The notes below the pieces were generated by a model. That model did no database searches. It saw only the letters and a list, made by a program, of their open reading frames with translations, and was not told the origin of the DNA. A DNA stretch of 64,000 nt from Perkinsus olseni (lineage: Eukaryota; Perkinsozoa; Perkinsida; Perkinsidae), in assembly GCA_013115135.1 (NCBI GenBank), contig JABANP010000076.1, forward strand, positions 103,054 through 167,053. Reading direction: 5' to 3'. A program made the position numbers and the translations under genes. Positions 8,602-20,195 of the stretch are shown here, piece after piece (position 1 is the stretch's first letter; each line of letters starts with the position of its first letter).

Positions 8602-11600
8602 ATGCGCCTGGACTGTCGCGCTCTCCTCCTCCTTCTCATCACCGGCTGGGCCGTAGCGTCCAAGGAGACGCTGTCGGAAGGCTGCGGACCGTCGATGGAG
8701 GAGCGTGTGTGTCGGCCCTTCGAGGCTTATATGGCGAAGGGCGGCGCTGGCGTGGTTGGTTTGATGCGGGTGAGGGGAGAGGGTCGGGGGAAGGAGGCCG
8801 GAGCCGTGGCTTAGGTGATGTCCGCGGCAGAAGGTGCTTGTGCCGAGCAGACCTCGCAGCTCTACGGCTCCTCGGTTTGTGGGGTGAGGGGGCAATTTCG
8901 TGGCGCAGTGAAATTTTCGTTTTTGGGTCTCTAGTGTTCTCACCTGCTGGACAGCCTCCAGCCAAGCCACTTCTATGAGTTGGCCGGCTCCTTCGCCATG
9001 TCCACCAATTCCCTTGTCATATCGCAGAAGTCTCGAAAGCCGGCAACAGCAGCTGTAGTAGTGGTGGAGACGCCGCCCTCTCGAGGCTGTCCTCCATCAG
9101 GCGGTCATCGGAAAGGTTAGATTTCCGTATCCAGTGCTGGACCAGGGCCACCATGCCTCTGTGGATCGGATTAAGGATGCTATGTGGGCCTCAATGATGG
9201 TACTGGCTACCGCGACGACTCCCTTCAGGATCCACGCTCTCGCAGCCGCTGGCTTCAATCCCGTTTATACAGTCATCTATGATGTCGCCAAGGACGGCCT
9301 CTTCGCGGAGTTGGTCTTCTCGGTGCGTCCTCCCCCTTCCTCTCGGTGATCAGCCGACTATCCCTTCAGACGGAGCCCTTCCGCGTTCCTGTTGGCGGCC
9401 TCTCTCCCGAGCAGCACGAGGAGACTGCCAGGGCCGCCTACACCGCCCTGCATGTACGCCCACAGTGGAGGTTCTCAGGAGATTCTGTCGTTCCTGCGGT
9501 CAGGGTTGCCTGGCTAGACCTCGTCCCACCCTCCTCCGACCGTACGCCTTTCCACCTGCAAGTCTTTCGAGGGTGCTCCCTTGACAACTCCCCGATGGAA
9601 GTGGAGGGCGAGATAGAGATCCTCAACGCGGAGAACACTCAGAAGTTCCGAGACAGGGTGAGACGGGAGGGGCTGGATGGGGCCCAGCGAGGAGCCCTGC
9701 CGTGCAGGTCAGTCTGGTACTTCGCCAGGCCATGTCGAAAGTGAACAGGGAGAATCTTGACCTCACCTTCAAGAATGGTGAGCTCCTGGAGTCGGGCAGA
9801 TTCGGTGGAGGTGGCTGGGTAGGTGTCACAGGAGAGGACATGGAGATCTCCTCGAGCCCTCGGGGCACCATCGTAGCCCACAGCTTCGCCGGCAACTTCG
9901 TTAGGTAGTCGGCTGAGCAGTGATCAGCGCTGCAGGCATTATAGTCTCTCAGTTTCACCATATATACCGAAGCTAATGGCGGTGGCCTCCGACCGCATTT
10001 GGACGTTCTCGCTGATGTTAGGGACCTGCGAAGGCGCTTTGCCTCCGCTGGGATCGAGACCCTGGTGAGGGTCAATGACGTCCGTAGCCTCAGTGGGAGT
10101 CACCTACAGTACCAAACGGGTGGGTTTTGGTGGCTGCCGTTGACGGGGGCCAGCCCGGGGTAGGTGCTCTATTCCTATTGCCACGGCCTTGGGGTCCTGG
10201 CCAGGCCTGCTCCTCACGAGGCCTTGGTCCCACCGGAGATCGCATGGGACAGGGAGGCCACTCAGAGTGCCCTCTTGGCGGAGATTGTGAAGTCTTATTA
10301 TGGCCCGGGGGAGGGTCATGGGAGCAGCGGCAGCCTGCTGGAGGAGGGAGGGGCCGTCGGCTCGGCTGCGCTGATGGAGATGGGGCTCGGAGGCGAGGGG
10401 AAGAAGAGGAGGAGGAAGGAGTGTCTGAGGAAGTTGAAGGTGATGATGTGAATCCAGAGGCTGGTGAGGTGCCAGAAGAGGTAGAAAATGAAACGCCGGA
10501 GGGTGGGATTGAACCGGGGACCTCGGATGAAGAGAGTCCCGAGGACAAGGTGTTGGACGCAGTATTCGGCAAGGAGGAGTTGCCTGGCGAGCAGCAAGGC
10601 ATTGACCCTGTAGTGCCTGATGAGGGCCACTCGGATGGATGAGGGTGAGAATGAGCCTGAGGAGGAAGATGGGGTACAGGAGGAAGGACCGTCTAAGGCG
10701 GAGGGCGTCCCTGAGGAGCCATCGCAACGACCAGAAGAGGAGGAGTCTCGTCATGTACGCCCGTGGTCGCCTGACGAAGGTGTGGCCGATGACCAGCCTG
10801 ATGGGCAGCCCGAGGAGGGCCAGCCTAGCGTCCCCTCGGCACCAAAGGTTCGGGATGGTGAATTGAAGGGCATGGCGACCATCATGGGTGAAGGGAGGTC
10901 GCCGGTGCTGCCGTACAGACTCTCGCCTGGCCAGCGCCTGGTCACCCCGCCTATCGTCACACATGTGGCTGGGTAGGAGCAAGAGAGCCTCTTCCGTCAC
11001 GCTACTGCCTTTCCTTGGTCAGAGCTGTCCGCTACGCGCCTCTCTTCGCCCCTCACCCCTTCGTGCCTCGTATTATCTTCCATCCGCCGGCCCCTCCTCC
11101 CTCCAGGGCACTGGTCCTGCCAATGCCATCTGCGGTGGGGTCGCCATACAGGCTGCCGACCAGGCCTCCTCACAACAGGGTGTCCGTGGTCACCACTGTT
11201 CACCCCTCGGGACCGTGGCCGCCGGCAGTTGACCAGTAGGGCGGGGCTTGGCGGTAGGGGTTGAGGGCGTCTTTGTGTAGGCGCAGGAAGGCGGCAGCAC
11301 CCCCGATGATGATGATGACGGCTCCGCAGCCCGGCCGGGCAGGAAGGAGGGGGAGAGGAGCAGCACAACGATCAGGGGTGGCTTGCAGTGGGGTCCGAGG
11401 GAGGGGATGATGCTGCTACTCAGGCATTACCATCACGACAGCCCTAATGAGGTCCAGTTCAAGAACGTGCTGGCGCCTCAGGAAGTTGATTTCTCCGTGG
11501 GCAGGATCGGAAGGGTAAGCGCCGACGTCGATACAGTCGGGCCGACGCTGTCGGCCTAGTTCCCCGAGCCAGCCCTGGAGGCCTCTCCCTCAGCTGGGTG

Positions 11601-14600
11601 GACAAGACAGCTCTCGCTGCAGTGGAGGCGTTGAGGGAGAAGATGGAGCATGTAGATCGGGAAGGCTTCCCTGTCGCCTGAACTCTCTGATGGCTGCAGT
11701 TGTACAGCAAGTACCCAACTACGGCCAACACCCGAGCCTTCGCCCGCTTCGTTAAGGACGGTCTCTTCGAGAGCGACATAACCCCTATCAGGACCATGAG
11801 GGGCCTCCGGACTGCCATCAAGCACGTTAGCGAGAGTACCAGCGTTCAGCCCTAGTCGCCTTCCCGAAGCGCTCCTCCTCCTCAGTCTTTCCCGCGCTTC
11901 GACTCCTTCCGTGCCGGCGTAGCCACCATACTGGACTCCTGGATACTCCTTCTCACCGCTCCCGACAAGCACACTCTGGTCTCGGTAACAGGGCTGCCCA
12001 GTGAAGGGTTGCTTCAGCACTTGGTGTTGCCTGCCAGCTCTTCCGTGAGGCCCCATCGGAGATCTACGCCTTACTCGACGCCAATGGTGACGGCCTCATC
12101 GCCTTTGACGAGTTCACGGCCTTTGGTCGGACCATTGCCGCGCCTTCTTTTGTGTTCTCCAAGGAGGTGGGGAGGGATGCTCCGGGACGACTTGCTCTAC
12201 TGTGTGCGAAGTGCACTAGCAGACGGATCGTTCGGGCGAGCCCTTCATCAGTAACGTTGACCTTCTCAGGCGTTCGACGAGTTGGTGTCGGATGAGCACG
12301 GAGAGGAGGTCCGAGTGCAGGACTTCGAGGAGCTCTATCGGACCATCGCCCAGGGGCGGTTGAGCGTATCGACTCGGGAGGCGGACACGGCAGTCCAGCT
12401 AGTGATGGACTCCCTCACGCTGGAGAGTCGCTTCTCCGACTTGGACGGTGGCCGCCATAACGACCTGTCCTTGGAAGACATCGGCTGGAAGGGCCCTGTG
12501 GGGGAGGCGGTGAGGCCTATCGAAGTTCTGTTGGACTAGCCATCCCTGTCGTCGATGCTCAGCTCTTCTTCTACTTGGACTCTAACAGGGATGGTGTCCT
12601 GTCCCGCTACGAATGGCAGAGGCTTGTCATCATTCATCGGGCGCCGTTGCTGGTCCGCCGCTTCGCACTCTGGTGGGCCCTGGGCTACCCTCGAGGTTGG
12701 AGACCGCTGCACTCTCCCTCAGGATAGCCCACATGGTCGGGGACAACCTCCTCCCCTACTCAGTGGAACCGTTCGTTACTCAAGCGAAGGAGCGCCTAGC
12801 GGTCATGCCGGCGCGGTACGTGCCGGTCATCAAGAAGGCTCTGGACTCGCTGGGAGCAGGTAAGATTCCCAAGGCCTCCTAGCCTCATGATAGGGCTAGT
12901 ACCAGCGATTGCCGAACTTTAGTATGATGGTAGCGAGGTGTGGTCAGGTGAGCCGTCAGACGGCGACTACGGCCTCCTCCGGGCCATGGCGGGTGGTAAC
13001 GAGATGAACAACTTGGTCGCCACAGAGTTCTACCTGGGTTATGGTCGCCGTCCTCGACTCACCTCCAATGCACTCAGCGTGGCCCAGCAGGGGAGGGGGG
13101 TCGTCACCCCGCTACCCGAGGAGACGGAAGATGGCCATTCGGAGGAGGGCACTAGACGACATCATCGAGGCCATCATCGTGGGGGATCTTTCCTTGAGGA
13201 GGGGGAGGAGGTCGAAGAGGTGAGCAGTGTTCTTCAGATGGCGAGGCTCCGAGTGGACCGCCTAGCTGAGTTCTGCCGGAACCGCGAACGACCAATAGCT
13301 TGTCTGCTGCGCCCCTTCCCCTTATAGCTGCCTTCTGTGATGCTCGATCCATGTCCAACTATCAGTCACGGTCTTGAGGGGCCGATTCATCTTCGTCTTC
13401 TCAGTGGAGGCGTCTACCATTGGAATACAGTCTGCGGAAGCTGTCCCCGAGTACTAGAGTCAGCTCTAGGGACTTCTCCGACTACGGCAAGTCCATCCAG
13501 GCGCCACCCACAGTGTTCTCTCGGACGGTGGGTCTGGAGGCCTCAACCTTGCATGGGCGGAGCCCCTTCGGGCAGGCCTACGACCTCCTGGAGTACCCCG
13601 CTGACCGTGATGCAGAGGACCTCATCTCCACCAAGAGTGATGTACTGCATGTTGTATCGAAGGACCTCCGGTAAGGGTAGGCCCACATGATTCCGGCTTC
13701 CCGGTGGCGATCGTTAATATGGTGGTGAGGGAATCATTTTGAGCGGCGCTTCTCTTCACTTTCCCTATCATTACGTCTGGCACAGCACGGTGCCTGTCTC
13801 CGAGGGGGGTCCTTTCTCAGGAACCATCGCCGTATTTCTCTCATCCTGGACTCCCTCATACTGGCTCAGCGCTTCAAGGAGTTCGACTCCAATGGAGACG
13901 GCGAGCTCGCCTTCGAGGAGCTAGGCTTCGACCAGGCTGATCGGCCGGTGATGATCTCCTCGGGGCCTTTCGGGATCCTCTACCCACACCGATTCTCGTC
14001 CGTGGTTCGACGCCCTGCGGTCCTTGTTCAATACTCGAGCCAACCGTTGAGGACGGAGTCTATCCTTTTCGCGTCCTCAGGTTTTCGCTGTCGTGGACGT
14101 GGACGGCTCCGACTCGATATCGCTGGGTGAGCTGCAGAGGCTGGCAGGCTTCAGCGAGGATTCTGTGCCTGCCAGTGCGGTGCTTTTGGCACAGAAGTAG
14201 AGTAGGGGATGTTTTGGTATTGAGTACCGTGGCTGATGATCAGAGTGCAGTCGAAGGCGGATGGGCCGGTAGTGGAGTATGTGGCGGCAACTATGAAGGC
14301 AATGAAGGGATACACGGGCTTCGAGAGCGCTGAAGTTGGAGAGTTCCTGGACTTCGATGATGATGGTGGGCTGCTGACCGCTGCTGACCACAGCAGCAGC
14401 TCGGTGCCGCTGTCGTCAGGGTTCATCGACCATCAAGAAATTGCCATGCTGCGGTTACTGTCGATGCCTGGAGTAATCGCTAAGTACTTGCCGGAGTCCT
14501 CTTATGTAATGGACAAGATCGAGATCGCCCCCACTGGATGGACCGGAGAGGATTTCGCGAGGATGGCGGCGGAGTTCCAGGCCAACCATCGGGGCTTCTC

Positions 14601-17600
14601 CACTCATGTGAGGGTTCGCCGACGACCCTTCATGCGGAGTATGACGCGTCGCTCCGTCAGAATTTTGAATCTTTGGCGCTTTTATGGGACGGAAGGATAC
14701 CGAGGGAGGCCGTGGAGGCGTGGATGAACGCCGTCCGCCACAAGTGAGAGGACCTAGGGCAGCGGCAATAATTTCGTGGCGCGGTGACGCAGGCGCTTAC
14801 GGAGGCTTCTGGCGGTCTTCTCTGCCGTGAATACCGAAGCTTTCTTCTCGGCCTTCGACAAGAACAAGGACGGCAAGCTGACTGGGGATGAGCTAGGGTC
14901 CTGGATCGGCAGCTTCCCTTTGGTTAGCCTCTCTACGGTGGGACCCTTTTGGAGGTGGATGTTGATCCGAGCTCGGGAGGGAGCAGGTACTGGAGGTCCT
15001 TGGGGAAGGGAATGGCGACCAGAGGCACATAACACGCCAGGGGCTACAGAAGTTCACCTACTTCTTCTCAGTGGCTTCTCCTGTGAAGCTGCTGGCGTTG
15101 AGGTGAGGAAGGGCAGGAGTACCGTCAGTTCAATCAGACTGTTGTTCTGTTGCAGCATCCCGCGGTCGGCTACCAGCCCAAAGAGCAATTTATCGAGGAG
15201 TTCTCCAAGGTGCTCGAGAGGGTTAAATCTGCTCGAATTCGGGCTAAGATCGTCCACGCTTTGGACTTGGATGGCGATGGTGAGTACTACTGTGAGGCCT
15301 GGGGGAGCCTGCCTTAGATGGGCCGGTTGTGCAGGGTCGGCTCCCTCCTTCTTCTCCTCTCAGATAAGCTCAGTGAAGAGGAAATCCTCAATCTGCGGAT
15401 ACTCCACCGTGCCGAGTTCCTCCTCCTATGCGAGAGCCTTCTCTACCACGGCTTCGCTACCATCACTGAGGCTGGGGGCAGCAGTTTCCTGGAAGAAGCC
15501 AGGAGCTCAGGAAAGGTGGGGTCGGGCACTCCGCTGTTAACCTGCAGTCGAGAATGCCTGTCAGATGCTGGTTGATGCCCATCCAGAAGCGGCCTTAATA
15601 GAGCTGGACTCGGTGAGGGAACCAGCACTTGCTCATCTCACCGAATCTTGCATTTCCTCAAGTTCTGCATGCTTCTTTAGATCTACCAAGCGCATAATCC
15701 GAGTGCACATCATCACGCCCCAAGACAAGTAGGATGGAGATCAGCACTCAACAATTTTCGCGTCGCTCCGCTGTTGGGCAGATCTTAATTTTCGTTCTCA
15801 GGGAAACCCTCTGCAATGGTCTCGACGGTTTGGTCATAATGAGAGAAGGAGGAAGCATCACTGGGGGAAGAGGAAACAGGGATATGGGAGGACTTTGAAG
15901 GCTGGTGAAGAGCAGCACATCGGAGGAATAGCCTCGGCGCGTCCACCGCCGGGCAGCATGGCGTCAGTGGCGTCCGACTTGATTGGAGCAGTGAGCAGTG
16001 TGGCAAAGGGGAAGGAGGCTGCCGGCGTTGAGGGTGGTCAGGACGAGGAAGGGGTTGCTGAGGATGATGGAGCAGAAGGTAGAAACGCGAATGTTGGAGG
16101 CCTCAAGGGAGAGCAGCACGGAGGCAGTCATTACACTGAGACTGTAGAGGAGGAGAAGTCTGGTCCTGTAGGGGACCACTACAGTGAGACTGTAGAGGAG
16201 GAGAAGTCTGGTCGTGGAGGGGACCACTACAGTGAGACTGTAGAGGAGGAGAAGTCTGGTCGTGGAGGGGACCACTACAGTGAGACTGTAGAGGAGGAGA
16301 AGTCTGGTCGTGGAGAGGACCACTACAGTGAGACTGTAGAGGAGGAGAAGTCTGGTCCTGTAGGGGACCACTTCAGTGAGACTGTAGAGGAGGAGAAGTC
16401 TGGTCGTGGAGGGGACCACTACAGTGAGACTGTAGAGGAGGAGAGGGACGACGGTGACAAGAAAGAGTACCATCGTGAAGTGAATGGGAGGCCCGAGGGC
16501 CCGGGAGTCGATGAATACCGTACAGAGACCGGTGAGGAGGGTTCAAGTCCGGTCTCAGACACAACTACGGTAGGAGGGACTACTCCCACGGAAGGGCCAG
16601 CTCCGGCGGAGAGGCCGCAGGCTGAGGATGATGATCATGAAATGGTCGTAAAGGAGTGGGACGATGAGAAGGATGATGATTACGGAGCTGACCTTCAAGG
16701 AGGACCTCAGAGTAGGGACAACAATGCTTGGAGCATCTCTATGCACGTAATAAGCCTTTGGAGCCGCAGTCCGCCAAGGGGACGGCCTGCACACAGCCAC
16801 CACGCCCATTATTCATTCGTTCAGGAGTACCCTTCGAGGGGCTTCGAGGAGATGACTGGACACGCCCTCAGTGACACCATCTCCGTGGAGGAGTTCCAGC
16901 AGATCGGTGATCGACTGGGGGTCAGCCAGGCCTACAATAAGGAGGTGAGCCCTGCATTAGAGCAGGGCAGTTCCTCCATGCCTTGCTGCTCTTGACAGCT
17001 CTTCGACCTGGTGGCGGACAGGGAAGCTGCAGCTATCCGAGTAGGTCGATATGCTGATCTGTATAAGAGCTTCAAGGACGTCAGGTGAGGGGCTTTACGT
17101 CCAACTCGCGGGACCCCTCCCGTCAGGAACTTGGCACGAGTCTTCCACATCCTGGATGCCATCAAAATGGAGATGCGGTTTTCCGATCTTGATCTGGACC
17201 GGGACGGCTTCGTTTCCCTGTCGGAGTTTGGATGTGGAGACTGCAAGTCGGACACGGTGTCGGAGGAACAATGTGTAGGTCAAAGTAGGCGGAGCGAAGC
17301 TGCTATTCTTCCCGTCTTTTAGATGGCCGTCGGAGAGCTCTTCGCTTATGTTGCCGATGGCTTTAATCAATCGTCCATCTCTCGACGCAACTGGCAGAGG
17401 CTTGTCAGTGTTGGGTCGGAGGTCGTCCCACCGGCGGTGTCGGTGGTCCTGGAAGGGTGAGGAGAGTGCCTCTGTGTAGTGGCTTTTGGAGCTGGGAGAT
17501 TGTCAGTATGGGAGAGGTTCCTAGGCAAGCTTCCGATGAGGAGTTCATAGAGAAGTACATGGCTGAGGCGAGCAAGTATCCAGGCGCCAGAGAGGAGGCG

Positions 17601-20040
17601 GTCGCGTTCCTCGAGGACGGGTCTGGTCGGTCGGCTAAGCATCCCGACAGCTGTCCTCACCCCGGGGTCGATTAGGTCAGAACCGCAACCCCGGTGTCCT
17701 GAGAGTCGCAGCAGCTGGGCCACGACTGGCGGGTTTTCTGCCAAGTTCTTTCGACTTTACTCGAGAATTTATCAACGCTATTCAAGGCAGACGCGAAGGA
17801 GCTGGACGAGGGAACCTTCGAGGAGATAGGCCGTCATGCCGAGGCTGCTGGGGATTGGTTCAGAGCCAAGGTAAACCCTCACTCCAACTGAGGGGCAAAC
17901 CTCCCCTGCAGTCCTTCGGAGCCCTCCTCTATCCTATCGGAGAGACCTTGCCGATCGACATTGTGGATACCTATGTGGCGGCAAGGAGGGGCGGGTAGGG
18001 CTCGTACTACCCCCTATGCTGTAGTGATGGTTAGCGTAGTTACCTACACGACTTGGCAGCGTCCCTTGGGGCTATCAGCCTGGCTGCGAGGTTCGATGCT
18101 ATCGATTTGGATGGAGATGGAAGCCTCAGTAGGGAGGAGCTGGCAGCGAAGGAGTGGAGGAGTTCCATAGCGGGGGTCGATGGTAAGCACTGTCGGGTGA
18201 AAGCGATAAGTGAATCTGATCACCTTCGAGAGAATGTGTTCAACTCGCACCAGCGGGAGCCGGGCGAAAAATAAACCATTTGTTGCATCGCCAAACAGCG
18301 AGAAGTTGTTGAACGTGTGTTGGGTGTTTATATTGAGTCAGGGCCAAAGCGTAACAAGGTAAGTAGGCCGATCCATAACTTCTCCAGAGAGGAGGTCAGA
18401 TAAGGAACTCATCATGCCAATGATAGAACCAGAAGGAACTATCACACCGCTTGATATGTGTCTGCGTGCAGCCTCGTCCAACTGTGAATTGGGGGAGGAG
18501 TGGTACGCGCTAAAGTACTGTTGAGGAAAATCGAGATTGCAAGTATTCCTGCATTGTCCCTTTGTGCAACTATCGTAGCATGATTCGCTCCTTCCCATTC
18601 AACAAGCATTCCTTTCTCAGCTATTCACCTTGCTTGACCTGGACCGCAACGGAAGCATCAGTCGTCCTGAGTGGCAGCAGTGGGGGTATCTGGTGGCCCA
18701 GGCTCGGCCGCACATGCGGGCTCTGGCTCTGAGAATCTTGCCGGAGATCAAAATTTCAGCCGGGGAATACGCGGAGAAGTATCGAGCTGCTGTCAAGGAG
18801 CTGCCGTCTGATGAGGTTGAGCTGATAGAGAAACGTTTGGACTTCGATGGCGATGGTGAGGATCGAACCTGTGCCATCGTGGGAGCATCGAGGCGACCTG
18901 CCAGCTCACACCGTTGTACCAGTGGCGAGACGATGTTCGTCTTGTTAAGGTAAACTGTCAGAGTCAGAGATCAGCCTCCTCCGAGTAGTTGGTGGTGGAC
19001 GGTCCCTCCGAGAACTCCTGTACAGGGAGCTGTTCTTTGGCTTTGAGATTGTCAACACTGGCACTGGCTCGGGTCAATCTCTTCTTCAAGAGTCCACCCT
19101 CGCCGACGACGACCGAACTCTGACGGGCTTTATGGTAGTTTCGGAACAGTAAAGCTGGCAGGATGGTACCTCTCAGGGCCGTATAGGAGCCGTTCAGTCG
19201 CCGTATGTCGAATCAGCTCGCTTCGCCTTCCAGTTCCTTGATACTAACAACGACGGCAAGCTCTCGGATGTAAGATCGCGAAACTTAGATTGCCCGAGGA
19301 CCCCGGCACTACGTCCTTCTGGTTTCTATATCGGGGAGGCAGCCGTGTCTGTGGGAGAGGGTTGGCTTGTCATCAGGCTGAGACGAAGGAGTTTGAGCTC
19401 ATGAGGATGCTCTTCGCGGACTACGGCTACCTTCGCTTCATCTCTGACTTCACGGCGTTGACCGTCTTCAAGGTGGGCCAACCCTCGGCCAGCCCCCGCT
19501 GTATTCTGATCTGCCTCAGAAGTTGAAAGGCCCGGCGGGGGCTGTGTCCTTGAAGGGGCTGATCGAGTCGGCCAAGGCCGGGGACTGCACTCCTAGTGAG
19601 CTGGCACTGGAGATCCACGACGTGGGCCGGAGGGGGGTTGTGTTCACGCGATACACCTCCTGGCTAGGCCTTCGAGATAGACCTGCCCGATGATACGGTC
19701 GAGGTCCCGTGGGCTATCTGGCGGCTCATAGTGTGGCGGCACCTCACCAACGAGCATGTGAGTTGGTCGAGGTGCTCTTGTGTCGGCCAGTGGTTGGATG
19801 CTGTCAGACGGTGAACCAGCTGGAGGGTCGCTCACCCTTCGCAGCGAGGGATAAGGAGGACTACCATCATACTGCCCATGCTAGGAGGCGATTACCCCAT
19901 CCACCACCTCATGTCACTCGACGCTCGTACGCCCCTCTTGGACCAGAGGTCCTCATCACTGCCACCCTACTGTGGCTCATAGCCCTCCTTGCTCCCTTCA
20001 GGACGATGCCTTCCTGCGGACTCTGATGAACGTCAATTAA
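8602..20040 (+). CDS. Large secreted multi-EF-hand protein, paralogue A
   Basis: The start at 8602 gives a signal peptide (MRLDCRALLLLLITGWAVAS) and a Cys-containing mature N-terminus (CGPSMEERVCRPFEAYMAK). Next come a family-specific region (FRIHALAAAGFNPVYTVIYD near 9230, FHLQVFRGCSLDNSPMEVEG near 9560), an acidic stretch (10.4-10.8 kb), a Pro-rich stretch (11.0-11.2 kb), and then EF-hands. Clear loops include DANGDGLIAFDE (12.07 kb), DSNRDGVLSRYE (12.58), DSNGDGELAFEE (13.89), DKNKDGKLTGDE (14.86), DLDRDGFVSLSE (17.20), DLDGDGSLSREE (18.11), DLDRNGSISRPE (18.64) and DTNNDGKLSD (19.24). The C-terminus ends DDAFLRTLMNVN at 20040. It probably binds calcium in a secretory compartment or outside the cell. 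Bases 15740-15957 look non-coding, so this may be two genes (the second starting MASVASDLIGA at 15958). Frame breaks occur in the acidic region near 10.45 and 10.63 kb. Paralogue B follows 156 bases downstream. Confidence 0.6.
8894..8912 (+). promoter_or_regulatory. Variant copy of the TTTCGTGGCGC motif
   Basis: AATTTCGTGGCGC is followed here by AGTGAA instead of the usual GTGAA. It lies inside a probable intron of EF-hand paralogue A, in gene orientation. Confidence 0.3.
14770..14786 (+). promoter_or_regulatory. Variant copy of the TTTCGTGGCGCG motif
   Basis: AATTTCGTGGCGCG followed by GTGA lies between two EF-hand exons of paralogue A (after the KRHK-like end near 14747 and before the DKNKDG loop), in gene orientation. 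It may be intronic. Confidence 0.3.
16125..16446 (+). repeat. 48-bp coding minisatellite, about seven copies
   Basis: A 48-base unit encodes the 16-residue repeat GDHYSETVEEEKSGRG, repeated in frame about seven times with few substitutions (GRG or GPV variants, one HF for HY). It belongs to the acidic linker of EF-hand paralogue A. Paralogue B carries different minisatellites in its acidic regions. Confidence 0.9.
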
Positions 20041-20195
20041 CGCCGTGCCTCACTATGTGGGGTCGTCATGAACTTCGGCTCGATGAGACGGCACAGTCGT
20101 ACGATTTCCGGCATGGGCTGCTGTTGTGTTGAAGTCAATCATTCTTCCGCCTGATTCACGGATACGTGGACCGCGTTCATCGCAGTACCTTGGAC

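Noticed and set aside
10104..11000. 298-residue minus-strand frame, Pro/His/Leu-rich
   Set aside because: It is the antisense of the acidic and Pro-rich region of EF-hand paralogue A; G/C-rich sequence leaves few stops.
15964..16473. Minus-strand frame resembling a repeated membrane protein (LLLLYSLTVVV)
   Set aside because: It is the antisense shadow of the 48-bp acidic repeat.
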